Assembly (NCBI RefSeq): GCF_007565055.1
Contig: NC_044560.1
Coordinates: 85,565,295 to 85,629,294, forward strand
DNA length: 64,000 bases
Direction: 5' to 3'
Source of the DNA: Rhinopithecus roxellana
Lineage: Eukaryota; Chordata; Mammalia; Primates; Cercopithecidae
The position numbers and the translations under genes were made by a program. Under the pieces are notes generated by a model. The model did not search any database and was not told the origin of the DNA. It saw only the letters and a program-made list of their open reading frames with translations. Positions 9,421 to 20,584 of the stretch are shown piece by piece (position 1 is the stretch's first letter; each line of letters opens with the position of its first letter).

Positions 9421-10850
9421 ACTGAGGCTATTCAGTTGTAACTGAGCTTTCAGCAGACCTCTCCTCCACCTTATCAAGTCAGTTTCTTCTGGGTGATGGG
9501 GCATGTGGTTAGAATAGTGTGCGTGGTCTTTAGTTCAGTACCTTACTCCTTTGCCTTAAAAAGTGTGCCCTGGTTGGAGGTATTACTGTGTGGATACCAA
9601 GGGGATGATAAGTCCAGAAATGATGGCTCTGAACTTCAGCTGGTACTGTGGGCAGGAAAAGAAAGCCTATATTTGATGTACAACCTACTCATCCATGCCC
9701 ATACAATGTACCATGGGAGGGCTTTGCTTCACCAAAGTGTTAGGAAATGCATTGGCAAGGAGGCAGAGGATTCACGGAAATCACTGGGCTTATCACCTGC
9801 CCCACTTCCCAGAAGCAGCTGGCCTCATAGGAAGGTGAAACAGTCTGCTGAAGGTTCAAAGCAAGTGTCTCTGCTTGTGCATTGTTATAGAAGTTACACA
9901 CTCCTTGTCTCTGACGGTTCGTCACCACCATCTGGCCTCAACAGCACTGGGACCCCATTATTCTACAGTGATCAAGGATCCTAATTCTGTCTCCAGCTTA
10001 CACATGAGTCACTGCAGAGCTCTTCAAGGATTCTGGTGCCTATTGTCAATGCATTTTTCAACATCTTGGTGCACCTTCCACCCCCATGGCATACCCAGGA
10101 AGGTTTCACAGACTCTTTCTCCCTGCAGAACTCTTAGATGATCAGTACCAGCAGCCAGGGTGACTTCAAATGTAGTCATCAAGCACAGACATGCGTGCAC
10201 ATGCAGGCAAGTCTTACTAATGTCCTAAGGGACAAGCCACAGTTCAACATAATTCCCATCATCACCAATTCCCTCAGGTGAATTGGCCACCATGCCATTT
10301 TCCTAGATCACTAGGCAAAGCCACAGTCGGGAACTCAACGACACCCAAGAGAGATCCCCAACAGCACAGTTCATCTGGCACATTAACCAGCCCTCCAGGC
10401 CATTGTTAAACCACAGCCAATGGCAACTGTAAGTGACTTTGTGTACACACATACCTCACACTCAGCACATATAGCCTTTACACACCTCAACCGCATCACA
10501 CCTGCACCCCTCAAAGAGGTTCCCCAGACAGCACATCATCAGCAATTCTACACACAGGTTTATACACAAATACACAGACACTTGGATCTTTCTTTAAAAT
10601 AGAGTTGTGCCACAGAAAGCACTTTAAGCTGCCTACTTAGAGAGCTCAAAGATTTTGTGTGGGAGGCAGGTCAGGGGCTGGGTGAGGGGAGGAATCTTGA
10701 AACCAGACATAAATGGAGTGGAGGCAGGCAGGTTTACCCTGAAGTTGTTTTATGCCTCTCACAATGGCTACCAACATCTCAGAAATCAGGAAATTGAAAA
10801 GTGAGCATCTCATGCTATCCACTTAGCGGAGTGGCTATCTGGAATTGAAT
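9420..10850. other. Unresolved; may continue the ERVL relic
   Basis: I cannot place this stretch. A 163-codon frame on the plus strand at 9493-9984 and overlapping minus-strand frames show no motif. By position, the left part may be more decayed ERVL interior. The 10440-10600 part is rich in CACA and resembles no element I know. Confidence 0.35.
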
Positions 10851-10880
10851 TCCGAGAGAGGGAGAGAGAGAGAGAGAGGA
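10851..10880. repeat. (GA)n microsatellite
   Basis: GAGAGAGGGAGAGAGAGAG is a short imperfect GA tract. Confidence 0.9.
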
Positions 10881-10954
10881 ATCATTTGTCCTCAGAGAAG
10901 GGCTAAGAAGGATCTGTGCAATGAAGACAGCCCACATCCTAAAGATACCCAGAT

Positions 10955-11100
10955 CTGGGTTACAGCTGCACTAATTAGCTGTGTGAGCTTGGGCAAGTTA
11001 TCTCACTTCTCTGAGCTTCAGTTTCCCAGTTTTATAATAGGGTTACCGTGAGAGTTCGATAAGACAACTTTAGGCAGTACCTGGCATTCAAAAAGTGTCA
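10955..11100 (+). mobile_element. MIR SINE
   Basis: TTAGCTGTGTGAGCTTGGGCAAG, TCACTTCTCTGAGCTTCAG and TTTCCCAG...ATAATAGGG are the core and tail blocks of MIR in order. Confidence 0.85.
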
Positions 11101-11384
11101 TTTCTCTTTTCTTCCACCTTCCCATAAGGGAGAATGAGGGACATGAAGCCTCCAGGGACACTGGGCCTCACACGCCACGATCAGGGACCGAATCCCAGCC
11201 ACTCCACTGAAATTTGATTTCTGTTGCTAAAGTGCTTCACCCCTGAATACTGGATCTGAGTTTGACCCAGTATTTGGGTCTCTGCTCGTTTTTGGCTCCA
11301 CTGCTGGGATTTGGTTTTCTGCCTGTATCTTCTCCTATGAACTCTTTTTGCTGACCCTGCTTCCTGATTCAACTCCATTCTATC

Positions 11385-11545
11385 ATTTTTCTATTTTTCT
11401 CTCTGTTTCTCCCTTCCTCCCTCCCCCCTTTTCTTCCTTCCTTCCCTCTTTTCTTCTTTCTTTCCTTTCCTTCCCTCCTCTCTCCTTCCTTCTCTCCCTG
11501 TCTCCCTCCTGCCTTCCTTCTCTCCTCTGTCCCTCCTCCCTGTCC
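11385..11545 (+). repeat. Polypyrimidine (TTCC/CTTT) low-complexity tract
   Basis: About 160 bases are almost pure C and T, with TTCC, TCCC and CTTT words and only a few purines. A frame through it encodes Ser/Pro/Phe/Leu only and is not a gene. Confidence 0.9.
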
Positions 11546-11559
11546 AGAATAGCTCTGAA

Positions 11560-11710
11560 AAATCTACAACATGCCCAATGCCATGCTAGGCACGCAGCCT
11601 AACAGAAAGTCCCAGAAACAAGACAGATGTGGTCCCTGATCTCAAGGGCCTTCATTCAGATAGGAGAGACAGAACATGAACAAATATATAACAGAATGTT
11701 AAAATGCAAT
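11560..11710 (-). mobile_element. L2 3' region, reverse
   Basis: CAATGCCATGCTAGGCACGC...CAAGACAGATGTGGTCCCTG...CAAGGGCCTTCATTC...AGGAGAGACAGAACATGAAC is the reverse complement of the L2 3' end order. Confidence 0.65.
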
Positions 11711-12368
11711 TGTTAGCCAGGGCACCAAAAGACAATAGCTCTCATATGTCAAAAGAGGTAGTAGACCGCATGCACGTTTTGCAAAGCAGGTTGTAAACAT
11801 CAGTTTCACATCCAGTGTATGTGCAGGTCAAGAGTTGGATTTGGAAAAAAAAAAAAAAAAAAATTTAGCAGAGAATTTCTTGGTGTATGCTGTGCTACAA
11901 ATCCTACCTCTACCCAGGGGGCAGGAGTGGGAGGCTCTGGAAGGCCGTGGGAGGTACAACTGTATTGACAGGTGTTTGGTTTTTCTTCACTTGTGGGCAT
12001 CAAAGAGATTGTACTTCATCTACCTTACCTTGAAGTCAGGGATGACATAATTTGCTTTGGTCACTGAAATGTGCCACTGTCAGATAGAAGCATTTCATGA
12101 CAGGACTCCGCCCTGCTGCCCTCTCTTCCTTTGCTGTGACAATTGTAGAAACACTTTTTTAAATGATTTAATTCTGTTAAAGTTATATAGCCCATGAATA
12201 TTTATAACATCTACTGAAAAGAAAAAGGGGGTCATCTTAGGTTCTATCAATAATATCTGAGTGACTATCTATGTCTACTCAGCAGCTACTTAAGGTAAAA
12301 ATTATTTTCTCATATGAAGTAAAAGTTAAGTTCACTAAAAATAGTTGTTTTTTCTCATGCAACAGGGT

Positions 12369-12722
12369 TTTTGTTGCTGTTGTTGTTATTGTTGTTGCTG
12401 TTGTTGTTGTTGTTGTTGTTGTTGCTGTTGTTGTTGTTGTTGAGATGGAGTCTCACTCTGTCGCCCAGGCTGGAGTGCAGTGGCACAGTCTCGGCTCACT
12501 GCAACCTCTGCCCCCCAGGTTCAAGCAATTCTCCCGCTTCAGCCTCCCGAGTAGCTGGGATTACAGGCACCTGCCACTGAGCCTGGCTAATATTTATATT
12601 TTTAGTAGAGTCGGGGTTTCACCATCTTGGCCAGGCTGGTCTTGAACTCCTGACTTGGTGATCCTTCCACCTCAGCCTCCCAAAGTGCTGAGATTACAGG
12701 CATGAGCCACCATGCCCAGCCC
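12369..12722 (-). mobile_element. Alu SINE, reverse, with (CAA)n tail
   Basis: The plus strand shows a (TTG)n tract at 12369-12440 (the A-rich tail on the minus strand), then GAGATGGAGTCTCACTCTG through to GCCACCATGCCCAGCCC. Target-site duplications GCAACAGGGT lie at 12359-12368 and 12723-12732. A poly-Leu/poly-Val frame over the tail is not a gene. Confidence 0.95.
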
Positions 12723-12732
12723 GCAACAGGGT

Positions 12733-12885
12733 CTTTTATTGTGGGTAAATATGCAAACATAAAATTCACAGTTTTGACCATTTCCAAGTATACAGCTCAG
12801 TGGCATTGAATACATTCACATTGTTATGCAACCAACATGGCCATCCACCTGCAGTACTTTTTTGTACAACCATTTTTGATATCCA
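12733..12885 (+). mobile_element. L1M-type 3' UTR fragment
   Basis: ATAAAATTCACAGTTTTGACC, AAGTATACAGCTCAGTGGC, ACATTCACATTGTTATGC and TTGATATCC match old L1 3' UTRs. The upstream part probably lies left of the Alu, from about 12140. Confidence 0.6.
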
Positions 12886-13064
12886 GGTCCCATAGATTAA
12901 AGCGTCCTGGAGCACTAAGTCAACACTTGGAGGACAACTGCCCTTTTGTGTTATCTGGACCCACAGTGGATTGAAAGCAAGAAATAAATTTGTGTGGTAT
13001 TAAGCCATTTTGGTGGGGGTCTGTTTGTTAGCTCAGCATTACCTAGCCTAGCGTGATGAGTGCA

Positions 13065-15640
13065 CAGGTGCTACCCCCTCACCCCAAATCAAGAGACTTT
13101 GGCTTTGTGATACCCCTTGGAGAACGTAGTGTGGAAATCCTGTAGTCTCACTTGAGAAATCCAAATGTCAAGAGGCTGGCTGCCGCAGCCTGTGATGCAG
13201 AGCTGAGGGCTACAGTCTGGAAAGTGACTTTCTTCCAGAGTTTGCCAGAGCAAAGGAATAACAAGACTTTCACATGAATCTGATATAAGTCAAGTGCAAG
13301 AGAAAGCCATGGTGGGGGTCATCTTAGGTCCTATCAAGGAAGGCCACATGGAAGAGCAAACAGACCTCAGCAGAGAGAAGGCAGAGACACCTCTGGATTC
13401 TCAGGAGAATGCAAACAGCCGAAATAGAGATGCATGTAGTCTAGACCAGGGACTGCAGGTGAGAGATCTTCAGTGAGAAGGTGGGCATCTCTGAAGTCTC
13501 CCAAAAGCATCCATGAGAGGAAGAAGTCACTTTAAACATCTGCCAAGTCCAAAGAGATTTGAAGCTGGTCATCACTATGATAACAGTCAAGTGAAGTCAT
13601 CCTTCCTCACCTAACCTCTTCTATGACTCCCTCATCCAGTCCTGGAGGCATCATGAACATGGCTAACAAGATGAGAGAAGAGTAGAAGTACTACGTGAAT
13701 GAAGAAACAGAGAAAGCACCAACCATACATCTTCCTTCCCCTACAGCTTCCAGCATGCAGCAGGCTGAGTCGAGAAGTCTATCCTTCAAGGCAAGACTGT
13801 GGAACTGCATATTTTAATTGCTAAATTAGAAATATAGTTGAAACTTAAAGTATCTACAGGACTTTTTATTATATGGTAACAACCATAGATGTTAAGAGCC
13901 CAGCTAGGTTTTTATCCAGAGACAAGAGAAGAAGGAGGCCCATAGAATGTATTTTAACTGTGACCATGGGAGGCAAAAATAAAATTGCTTTAGGACTGCA
14001 TCTCATGAGTCATACTCCTTCAACATAATGGCACAAATAAATCTACACATATTTTCTGAGATCAGCAAAGTCATGTAAAAGATTTGACAGGAGTGCTATA
14101 GCTAAAGAAATTATTTGTGAATCAAAATGGGAAGTGGTCAGCCACAGGCACAGAACAAGTTGTACTTAGAGGACCACTGGACTGTCCATCCCAGCCCTGA
14201 GGATTCGGTTCACCATGGACTGTGGCTTTGACCCCTTCAGTTTCCTGTGACATACTTGTGACATATGTACAGGCTGATTCTTTAGGGTGTCATGGCTTCA
14301 TGTTGCATAATTAAATCCTATTGTTCTAATTGCACATGTACTAGGAGTGATGGAAATGGTCAACTGACTTTCAGCATCCACTCCCACCTCCTTCTACTGG
14401 GTATTCCTACACTGGAAAGATTTTTTTTTAAATCTGCATTTCCAAGACTCCCTTGGAGATTGAGTGATTGAGTTCTCGGTGAGAAATAAGTTTCATCATT
14501 CAAATGCACCTAGGTGAAATTTTGCAGGGAAAAGTGAGGCAGGGGATGTCTTCCTTTTGACAAGCAAGGGAGTAGAGATACCAATAGGCTTTCATCAGAC
14601 TTCATGTTTCAGCATCCAGGCAATTGTGGTGGTACCACAGGCAGACTCCTGAGCCCTAGATCACAGCTATAGCTTTGTACATTTGACCTCAATTATTTCA
14701 GGTTCAACCTCCTGATCTTTTGCTATCCAGATTAAATCAAATGTAACAGCTGCCCCAATGGATCCCTTCTGCTAGGAATCATTCCTGGAGGCCCCACTTA
14801 GAGTCTGTCCTCCAAGCCATCTAGCTACTTTGGAAGCACCTGATTCTTCATCATAAATAAATCTCTTTCTTCTTCAAATATCCAAAGTTCCTGTGTCTAG
14901 CATTAAACCCTGAGTGATGCATGAAAACACCTTCTGATTGTAACTTTACTCATTTGGCATGGCCACAAAGAGAGAATGCTCAGTGTTCAGAGGACATGAG
15001 TAGCCACGCCATTCCCTCACGTGGTAATATTTTTCAAGGAGGTCTGATATTGCACGCCATACCCTTATAAAGTCCACTGGCATAAGTACATTGGAATTCA
15101 TTCCCAAGTTTGATCAGTTCTGGGGCATGGACCAAACTGTTTATGTAAGGCTAGATGAAGCCTGGGCATGGGTGAATTCACCAAGAAAAACAGCACCTTG
15201 TAAGGCCTTGGGGGAAACAGACCACCTGGTTTTCTCTGGTGGCACCTCAACTTTGCACACACTTGAACATTCAAACACCCCAGAAGTCCTTCTGTGTCTC
15301 CATATGGCCACTCCTGGTGAGATCAGCCCTGCCAGGCTCTACTGCCCATGTAGCCGATCTGGACAACTCGTCTATGCCCTCCATCCCCAGTCCTCCTCCT
15401 GCTACTCCCTCTTATGACAAAATCACCACACAGTGACATTGTCTAGTTAGCTGCTCTTTAGAAAACACTGCCACTTTGGCTGGAAAAGTCCAGCGTTGAG
15501 GCATTTCCACCCAGGCAAAATGCACCCAAGAAACAAAGCAAGTTGTGCCTCCCTCAACCACAGCAGGGAGTCATGCATCAAAGTCAGTGTGTTGGCAGGG
15601 ACGGCAACCTCAACAATTTTCTCTTAACCCTTCCTTTGTT
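13065..15640. other. Long unassigned non-coding stretch
   Basis: I see no gene. Short frames (for example 13294-13476 and 15091-15417) lack any motif. The part at 14400-14905 ends with AAATCTCTTTCTTCTTC and CCTGTGTCTAGC and could be an unnamed LTR relic. The rest shows no recognisable repeat. Confidence 0.4.
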
Positions 15641-15644
15641 CTCC

Positions 15645-15775
15645 ATTCCATTTGAGCTCCCTGAACAACAGGTGCTTTTGAAGACAGAAACTGTGTCCCC
15701 TTGTCCTTACATTCTACACTCCTAGCTCTGGAGTATACAGAAGTAGATGCTTAGTGATGGTTTGCTGGATGAATG
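15645..15775 (+). mobile_element. L2 3' end fragment
   Basis: TTGAGCTCCCTGAACAACAGG...GAAACTGTGTCCC...CTCTGGAGTATACAG...TTAGTGATGGTTTGCTGGATGAATGA follows the L2 3' terminal order and ends in its ATGAATGA tail. Confidence 0.6.
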
Positions 15776-15939
15776 ACACTTCTAGTTGTTGCCTTTTTTC
15801 TTGCCCCTCTCCCCTTACACCATACATACCAGCCACAGAGGGGAGCTTTCATTCCATGCCTTCCCATACCCTCAGCCTTCACACATTTTTTTCCTCACTA
15901 CATAACACACATCCACCTTCAAGTCACCATTTAGACCTC

Positions 15940-16150
15940 CACTTTTCAGGAAACTTTCCTGACTCCTTAGATTGGTTTCTCCCATTAGACATTCCCATGG
16001 CTCCCTGTACTTCCTCCTTATGGTACCCATCACCCCTACATGTAACTACTTGTCCAAGTGTCTGCCTTCCCCACTGAATGGCAAACTGCAAGGAGACAGT
16101 GGGCCACACATTTTGTAAACATCTGTAGAATGAAAGAATGAATGAATTTC
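15940..16150 (+). mobile_element. L2 3' end fragment
   Basis: AGGAAACTTTCCTGACTCC...CTGTACTTCCTCCTTATGG...CTGCAAGGAGACAGTGGGCC...AATGAAAGAATGAATGAA matches the L2 3' region with its terminal GAATGAATG repeats. Confidence 0.65.
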
Positions 16151-16784
16151 TCTGTGAAACACATGCATTAAGAATTAGGACCTTTCTCTGAAGAACTCTC
16201 AGCCTGAATCTCTAACCACAGAATATCGAAGGGAACCCAGATCTACAAGTTGGCCCTTCTAGAAGATAGCCCAGCTTCTCCCTCACCTGCCCCAGGTTTG
16301 TCACACTTAACTCACCCACCAGGACTCACTGGTCTCTTGAGGGTGAGTATTTATTTATTTTATATGCTATATTTACTACAGCAATTTGCTTTTATCTTTT
16401 CTCTATTTTTCTTTCATTGTGCCATTTTTAGCCGATTTTAGTTCTTTTTATTATATTTCCCCCTGTTTTCCTTATTCCTATTCAAAAGAAAACTTCATTA
16501 TAAGAAGGCATAGCTCTAAACAGCTGATTTTTCCTAAACTGGAAACATCAGGTGTCACTCCCATCTTCTCCCATTCCTCCCCACCAGCTTGCACTGCAGA
16601 GCAATTTCTTCCGTCCAAAGGAAGCCTTCTGGTCCTGTCCTGGGAGAGTCCCTATACTGTAAAGACTTTTCACTAGGATGGTGAAGTGTTTCCCACCAAA
16701 AGTCACTGCGTCTAACCACAAAAGAGAGCAAAAGACCAAGCTTCTCTGGCCCCAGAGAACAAATAAGTTCAGCCTCTAAATGCA

Positions 16785-17145
16785 ACCTTATTGTGAGTGT
16801 AATTCATTTGTGTTTCCCCAGAGCCAGGCTCAGGAGCCTTCATCTGTAAAGTGTCAGAAAATGTCAGAAAAGTGAATAAATTAGCAATGATTGAATGAAT
16901 GACCGAAAGAGTGAGGACAGATGAATGAATGGGTGAGATGATGGTACACGGATGGACTAATGAACAAATGAATAAACAGGAGAAATGAATGAATCAGTGA
17001 ATGAACCAATGGGTAAATAAACAGACAGATGTATATGATGGTCAGAGGGATAAATGAGTGAGTGGGAGAGCGAATAAGTAAATTAGTGGATGAGTGATTG
17101 AGTGAATAGATGAATGAATGAATAAATGAGTGGATTAATAAATAA
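16785..17145 (+). repeat. L2 3' tail with degenerate (GAAT)n expansion
   Basis: The left part (AATTCATTTGTGTTTCCCCAG) looks like the L2 end. From 16880 to 17145 the sequence is a run of GAATGAAT-related words with GAGTGAGTG, GGATGAGTG and AATAAATG variants. L2 elements end in short tandem copies of this word, so I infer local expansion followed by decay. Confidence 0.7.
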
Positions 17146-17424
17146 GTTGTAGTGAGCCCTATAACTCAGGCATAAACCAGGCATGTTCCTGAGACTGGAA
17201 AATGAAACTTGATACTAAAACTACAATAAAGTAATTTAAAAAAAAAAAAACAATGTGATAATACAGAGCTCATTGATCAGGGCCCCAAGATCAATATTCT
17301 TCTGGACAAATCTTCAGCGTGGCTTCTCAGCTCCACCCATTGACTGTCACTGGAGCTGTGGAAAAGACAGATTGAGAGACGGTGTGTGGGTGCTGAGAGG
17401 TTGTATGTGTGATCAGGACAGTGC

Positions 17425-17608
17425 TTCTTTTCTCTAGCTGTGCTTTAGAATCCTCTGGGGAGTTTTCAGAAAGTAATTGTGATTTACTTGGATTCAAGGC
17501 AGAGGGCAGGGGGACGGGAGCAGAAAGGAGAGAGGCATGGCTTCCTTTGCTTTTATAAAGGCTCCCACAAAATCTAATGCGCAGCCAGGGTTTGAGAATC
17601 GCTGGTTC
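17425..17608 (-). mobile_element. MER5-type hAT element
   Basis: GTGCTTTAGAATCCTCTGGGG near the left end and ATCTAATGCGCAGCCAGGG followed by TTTGAGAATCGCTGG at the right end match the paired ends of MER5A/B (TTTAGAATCACCTGG and TTTGAGAACCACTG). The middle is divergent. Confidence 0.5.
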
Positions 17609-17733
17609 CATGGTGAACAACATTCTGATGTGGGTACTTGGACACAATCATTTAGGTGCCAATGGCATCTTCATGTGACCAAACCAAAAAATGGTCTTTC
17701 TTCTGTTCTTTTAACCCAGTAATGTGTGAAACT

Positions 17734-17735
17734 CA

Positions 17736-17770
<35 letters not shown>
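17734..17770. repeat. (CA)n microsatellite
   Basis: ACACAC units with one AT interruption near the left end. Confidence 0.95.
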
Positions 17771-17774
17771 GACT

Positions 17775-19000
17775 TATTTTATTGCCTACACTACCCACAC
17801 CCTCTGGAAGGGACAGCCTCACCCCACGACTCCCCCTCCCTCGCTCCACACTCTTGGCTGATTTTACAGGGTAGACAGTTGGCCTAGGGGCAGAGTTCTG
17901 GGGTAGAGGTCAGATCAGGTAAAAGTCAGGAATGGGGAGAGACATGGGCAGAGAGGCTCAAAGATATCTAAAATACACAGTATTTTGACAATTAAAAAAA
18001 ATTTTTTTACCTAGCCACTATGATCCGGTAGCATCAAAATCGTCAACATAAAATGTCTCTTCTGTCAAAATATCTCTCTTAGGAGGCAAGATGGCTGGTG
18101 AGATTTTGCTATACAAGGAAACAGTAAGATCGCTGACAACCACCTGGCCAAAGGACAGGCAGGGAAATCAGGTGGAGAGCAAGCCAATCACTTGAAAAAT
18201 AAGCATGGTGCTCTCAGCGCCTGGGAACCAGGGATCTCGGGAGGCACTTCTCTGCTTCAATGAAGGGGCTTAAGCTTGGGCCACCAGACAGTTCCAACAG
18301 AGTGTGTATGGTCTGCTTCTTTTCTGTCCAGGTTGCCTTCATTTTTAAGAAGGTTCTTTTTGGAAGTTCGATCTACTGTCTTCACTGTGCCAAGAAGAGA
18401 TGAAAGGAAAAGTTTGGAGGACAGTGAGAATAGAGAAAACCACTAGGTTTCTTGGGATGAAGAATAGGTAGGTATAGGGTGGAGTAAAGCACAGGGAATT
18501 GCTCACCTATTCCCAGGTACTTGTTCCAGGGAAAGATAAAGGAAAAGAAGGGAAGGAATCTTGAAACTTGAAACTTGCAGGAGGTAAATTCTGGATCAAT
18601 AAAAGGAAGTGCTCCTTCACACAGCAGAGAACTAATTTACAGAACTCATCATCCCAAGAGGAGATGCAGCTGAAAATATAAATAAGATCCCAAAACCTGT
18701 AGATATAAATTGGATTATCGAAAGAAAAATGATGACATTCAGCTGACATCTAGGAGAAAAATCCTGTTCTCCCCTAATTTACTCTTTAGTGCCCTAGATT
18801 AAGACAAGATCCTGAACTGTAGGTACCAAGGAGATGACCTAGTGTGATCATCCAACAATCTCATGTTTGATTGCCTAGGAAACTAACTTTTCTTCCTTCT
18901 TGCTTCCTTCCTTGCAAGCACCAGTGACAGGTTCCATCTGTTAAACACCTTCTATTTCCCAGGCACTATTTCTTTACACCCACTGTCTAATTTAAATCAA
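17775..19000. other. Unassigned non-coding stretch
   Basis: No gene or confident repeat is visible. The composition is mixed, and short minus-strand frames (18507-18749) have no features. Confidence 0.4.
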
Positions 19001-19004
19001 GAAT

Positions 19005-19215
19005 CCAAAAAGCATTTATTGAGTACTTTTTTGTGTGCTCACCACTTTACAAAATTTTACTGGTAGTGGAGAATTAAAAGACTCTGTCCAGGTGCTTGAG
19101 AAGGCTGTAATACACTTGAGAAGACAGAAAAAATATGCATAATTTATTAAACAATTGACAGGTATGGGAAACCACTAGAGTTGATTGATAAATACAGGAA
19201 ATCACTGCATGTTTG
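19005..19215 (-). mobile_element. L2 3' region, reverse
   Basis: AAGCATTTATTGAGTACTTTTTTGTGTGC...GTCCAGGTGCTTGAGAAGG...AATAAATTTATTAAACAATTG-like words match the reverse of the L2 tail (catttattgagcacctactatgtgcc). Confidence 0.55.
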
Positions 19216-19284
19216 AGGCATGTCAGATAAGAACTAGTGGGGGCTGAGGACTTAGCAAACGTGTTTATAGCGGGTGATTAAGAG

Positions 19285-19465
19285 TAGCTCCCTGGCTCCA
19301 GACTCTGTGATTTCAAGTACCAGCCCTTGCATTTCGAAGCTGTGGAATTTGGATAAGTTACTCAATCTCTCTGAACCTCAGTTTCTTTATCTGTAAAATG
19401 TGTATGCTAAGAATACCTTCCTCTTGGGGTTGTTGAAGGATTAAATGAATCAATGCATGCAAAGC
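19285..19465 (+). mobile_element. MIR SINE
   Basis: GGATAAGTTACTCAATCTCTC, GAACCTCAGTTTCTTTATC and TGTAAAATG are the MIR core. The downstream TTGGGGTTGTTGAAGGATTAAATGA is the usual MIR 3' part. Confidence 0.9.
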
Positions 19466-19470
19466 ATTCT

Positions 19471-19725
19471 CCTACTGACCCTGCCTTTGGTTAAACCTTT
19501 CTAGAAGCCAGACATAGGAGAACCCACTGATGCGGACCATCTAGGTCTGCCCACCAGGGCAGAGACCAGAGTGGAGAAGGGACCTGGAGGAGCAGAATGG
19601 AGATGCCGGGCGCACCATCCAACCTAAAGCACATTCCTGCTGTTATCCTCACAGAACTTTATTCCTTTATTTAATTGCAGTTAGAACAATTACTGTTTAT
19701 TTAATAGAAATTGATTTAAAACAAT
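19471..19725. repeat. Local duplication, copy A (LTR end plus flank)
   Basis: This block and 20349-20580 share AGAAGCCAGACATA, CCACCAGGGCAGAGACCAGAG, GACCTGGAGGAGCA, ATGGAGATGCC, CACCATCCAACCTAAAGCACAT and CAGTTAGAACAA...TTTATTTAATAGAAAT in the same order. The shared part runs from inside an ERVL-type LTR (ending near 19633) into the sequence beyond it, so copying after LTR insertion is the simplest reading. Confidence 0.75.
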
Positions 19726-19859
19726 GCCTTAAACATAGTAAGTGTTCAATAAGCATTAGTTATCAGTGTTATTATCTTTTGTAAGGGCCAGCATGAGGAG
19801 AGAGGTGACCCGGGGGGCAGGCCAACCACTTCCTCTGCTGTGTGCTGTGTGGTCGGGAT

Positions 19860-20095
19860 GAAATTCAGAAAATCTCATCTCACGCTGTCTCTCCCAAGCG
19901 CTGCGCTCTAGACACACTGCCCTTCTCTCTGTTCCTTGAACACAACAGTGAGCTCTTTCCACCTCAGAGTTTTCACACGCGACTTCCTCCTGCCTGGAGT
20001 GTCTCTCCTCCCCCGTTCTTCACATGGCTGGCTCCCGCTCATCCCGAAAGTCTAGCTTAAATGTCACTTCCTCAGAGAGGCTTTCTATTGCCATC
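19860..20095 (+). mobile_element. L2 3' region
   Basis: GAGTTTTCACACGCGACTTCC, CTGCCTGGAGTGTCTCTCC, CTTCACATGGCTGGCTCCCG and TTAAATGTCACTTCCTCAG match L2 upstream of its 3' end. It is interrupted by the LTR at 20096. Confidence 0.8.
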
Positions 20096-20497
20096 TGTAT
20101 CCATCAGGGTCCTGGCAGAAAACAATGGCATATTCACATTAGGATAATTCAAGGAGGTTTCTAAAAGGACTATGCATGAAGGCAAGAAGCGAGACAAAGG
20201 GGTACCACCAGGGAGAGGACAGAACCACCCCAGCCCAGAAGCATGAAGGAGCAGGACAAAGAATGTGGCCAGCCCAGGGTAACAAGCCAGGGAGAAAGCT
20301 AGGGGAGTAAATATCCCAACCTCACTCTCCTCTCACCCTCTAATCTCTGGCTGACCACCCGCTTTGGCTGAACCCTATTAGAAGCCAGACATAAGAGAAT
20401 CCACTGATGTGGACCCACCAGGGCAGAGACCAGAGTGGAGGAAGGACCTGGAGGAGCACAATGGAGATGCCAGATGCACCATCCAACCTAAAGCACA
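20096..20497 (-). mobile_element. ERVL-type LTR, second copy
   Basis: It begins TGTATCCATCAGGGTCCTGGC and ends CCTAAAGCACA, matching the LTR at 8060-8554 at both ends. Internal retroviral sequence is not recognised, so it is probably a solo LTR. Orientation is inferred from the first copy. The 3' part is duplicated in copy A. Confidence 0.55.
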
Positions 20498-20580
20498 TCC
20501 CCTCTCAGAATCTTACTCTTTTCTTTAACTTCAGTTAGAACAACTTCTATTTATTTAATAGAAATGTACTTATTTTATTT
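20349..20580. repeat. Local duplication, copy B
   Basis: This partner of 19471-19725 starts inside the LTR and continues past its end at 20497. Copy A has an extra block, ATCTAGGTCTGCC, that is missing here. Confidence 0.75.
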
Positions 20581-20584
20581 AAGA

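Larger units (their letters stand above)
12010..13060 (+). mobile_element. Old LTR-like relic, split by L1M and Alu
   Basis: Left piece 12010-12135: ATAATTTGCTTTGGTCACTGAAATG...AGAAGCATTTCATGACAGG. Right piece about 12890-13060: AAGCAAGAAATAAATTTGTG...TTAAGCCATTTTGGTGGGG...CATTACCTAGCCTA. Together these are two ends of a common old LTR type with an AATAAA site. An L1M fragment and an Alu lie between them. I cannot name the family. Confidence 0.45.

Noticed and set aside
9493..9984. 163-codon plus-strand frame
   Set aside because: No motif, no homologue I recognise, and it runs antisense to or beside an ERVL relic.
12271..12645. Poly-Val/poly-Leu frame of 124 codons
   Set aside because: It reads the (TTG)n Alu tail and then Alu sequence.
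16880..17145. CRISPR-like array in the tetranucleotide tract
   Set aside because: The repeat unit is 4-8 bases with no spacers, in a vertebrate genome.
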